A stretch of 64,000 nt of DNA. It comes from an uncultured bacterium. Its GTDB lineage: Bacteria; Planctomycetota; Phycisphaerae; Phycisphaerales; SM1A02. Below, in pieces: positions 63,017 to 64,000 of the stretch. The notes under the pieces were generated by a model. It did not search any database, had not been told where the DNA came from, and saw nothing but the letters and a program-made list of their open reading frames with translations. Location: NCBI GenBank assembly GCA_903831295.1, contig CAIKXA010000010.1, positions 1-64,000 on the forward strand, read 5' to 3'. The stretch's first letter is position 1. Every line of letters starts with the position of its first letter. The translations under genes and the position numbers were made by a program.

Positions 63017-64000
63017 ATGAGCACTTTAATTTGCAAATCTTTTGGAATCATTTTAGGAGCGGCGATTTTTTCGCAAGCCCTGATGCCCCATGCGCAAGCG
63101 CAAGCCATAAAGCCCGCCACCGCGCCGCCACAACAGGCGCAAACTTTCGCGCCGCAATCGGTTTCGCCAGTGGCGACGCCTGTTGTTGCGCCAACCGCGG
63201 CGCCACCAATCGCGGCAACTTCCACGATCGCGACTCAAGCTAGCACGTTGAAAATTACGCAACGTCCGCCGTTGTTGCCCGAAGGTGCGTTCCTTACTCA
63301 AGTCCCTGGAGCTCTTGAGCCAAGCGAAGGCGATCGTGGTTGGGTGTTTCGATTTAGGGATTCATTTCAAGGCGAACCAGATCGCGTGGTTCAACTGCTT
63401 CCGTCGATCACGTTGGCGGACATGATTCGCAATCGATCAATGGCGCCTTCGGGAGCGATTTCTAAATTTCTACTCACAGGCCGCGTGACTTTGTATCACG
63501 GCGAGAATTTTGTCATGCCACTTTTCGCCACCACCCTGAGTGAATTTCCAGCGCGTCAATCAAGGCCAACGATGGCGCCGCCTGGAGCGTGGTATGGCTC
63601 CAGCGAAGCGGTGGCTCTGGCGCAAAGCAACAATCAATCGGCGAATGAGGCCAGCCAAAATCAAACGCGGGCCATGGTGCGCCGCGCGTTTCTTTCAATC
63701 GCATCTCCATTGTCGCCCGAGGCGTTGGCGGCGGAGCAATCTCAAAAACAAAAAATGATCGGCGGCATTTCCGCTCAGGACATTGAGCAGGAACTTGTGG
63801 CGCGCGTGGGTGACATTCAACGCTCCATGGACGCCGCGCGCTTGCCCGCGCTGAATCCCGACGCGCCCAATGACATGAAATGGTTGCAGCCTGGCAGGCG
63901 CTTGCAAGATCGACTTGGCACCGTGATGCGCGATCCGGTGAATGGTGTTTGGCGGTTTGTGTTCGAATCCAGTCGCGGTCGAGTGGGGGAGCGCGAGGCG
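63017..64000 (+). CDS. Secreted protein of unknown function (3' end cut by window)
   Basis: An open frame runs from ATG 63017 through the window end without a stop (328 codons). It begins with a signal peptide (about residues 1-28, ending in HAQA-QA) and a Pro/Ala/Thr/Gln-rich linker of about 50 residues. Then come mixed segments such as 'RGWVFRFRDSFQGEPDRVVQLLPS' and 'ISKFLLTGRVTLYHGENFVMP', and helical Gln/Ala/Asn-rich stretches near 200-260. I recognise no family. It is divergent from the tRNA-Cys gene, with 41 bases between. The C-terminus is missing because of the window edge. Confidence 0.75.
   Translation, partial: MSTLICKSFGIILGAAIFSQALMPHAQAQAIKPATAPPQQAQTFAPQSVSPVATPVVAPTAAPPIAATSTIATQASTLKITQRPPLLPEGAFLTQVPGALEPSEGDRGWVFRFRDSFQGEPDRVVQLLPSITLADMIRNRSMAPSGAISKFLLTGRVTLYHGENFVMPLFATTLSEFPARQSRPTMAPPGAWYGSSEAVALAQSNNQSANEASQNQTRAMVRRAFLSIASPLSPEALAAEQSQKQKMIGGISAQDIEQELVARVGDIQRSMDAARLPALNPDAPNDMKWLQPGRRLQDRLGTVMRDPVNGVWRFVFESSRGRVGEREA

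Noticed and set aside
1-64000. CRISPR array, insertion sequence, prophage or toxin-antitoxin locus
   Set aside because: No regularly spaced direct repeats, transposase, integrase, phage structural genes or small antitoxin-like pairs were found.

Overview
The window reads as chromosomal DNA of a planctomycete, most likely from the class Phycisphaerae. Three secreted proteins end in a duplicated dockerin-like 'D-x-N-x-D-G ... S/D-S-A-D-L-G' module, two proteins start with a prepilin-type helix (one of them with the planctomycete-style C-terminal 'DGHVDWYE' element), and there are several large secreted or lipid-anchored proteins of no known family. The cell plan is diderm with peptidoglycan: an LptD-like outer-membrane protein, lipoproteins with clear lipoboxes, and the MurJ flippase are all present. 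Base composition looks uniform (mid-range GC). I see no phage, insertion sequence, integrase, toxin-antitoxin pair or CRISPR array.

Layout. 0-8.6 kb: terminators, an MFS transporter, an ion channel, a secreted repeat protein, tkt-rpiB (non-oxidative pentose phosphate pathway), a PepSY-FKBP secreted isomerase with a lipoprotein, and an M29 aminopeptidase. 8.7-13.5 kb (minus strand): a giant dockerin/VCBS secreted protein, threonine aldolase and an anchored coiled-coil protein. 13.6-18.7 kb: a three-domain sugar-modification-like protein with a cysteine-poor radical-SAM-like end, a Lon-N protein, lemA and ruvB. 18.8-23.0 kb (minus): LptD-like protein and a UbiA-like prenyltransferase. 23.0-38.2 kb (plus): ribH-nusB-ftsY, a pseudopilin, a membrane protein, hrpB, folC, leuS, and proteins of unknown role including a DUF2314-like and a PilZ-like one. 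38.3-45.5 kb: pabB, pyruvate phosphate dikinase, a CBM9-like lipoprotein, glutamate dehydrogenase and a HIT protein. 45.5-53.8 kb: a tightly overlapping operon nadC-birA-unknown-unknown-parA-amine oxidase, an opposing lipoprotein, and murJ. 53.8-64 kb: a gene-free stretch with two strong terminators and a candidate small RNA, an M16 peptidase pair, a secreted nuclease-like protein, a lamin-tail-like protein followed by a pseudopilin, tRNA-Cys, and a secreted protein cut by the window end.

How the genes fit together. Most of the window is housekeeping: central carbon metabolism, folate (pabB, folC), riboflavin, NAD and biotin cofactors, protein targeting, tRNA charging and envelope building. 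Many adjacent genes share ATGA, GTGA or TGATG overlaps, which suggests translational coupling. A recurring feature is a sigma70-like promoter whose -10 box ends only 6-10 bases before the start codon. Those mRNAs would be leaderless or nearly so, while other genes (tkt, the FKBP gene, the active M16 gene, the lamin-tail gene, gdhA) have Shine-Dalgarno sequences. The least ordinary items are the three-domain protein at 13.6-16.3 kb, the lysine-rich tails on two unrelated enzymes, and the candidate RNA near 54.1 kb.
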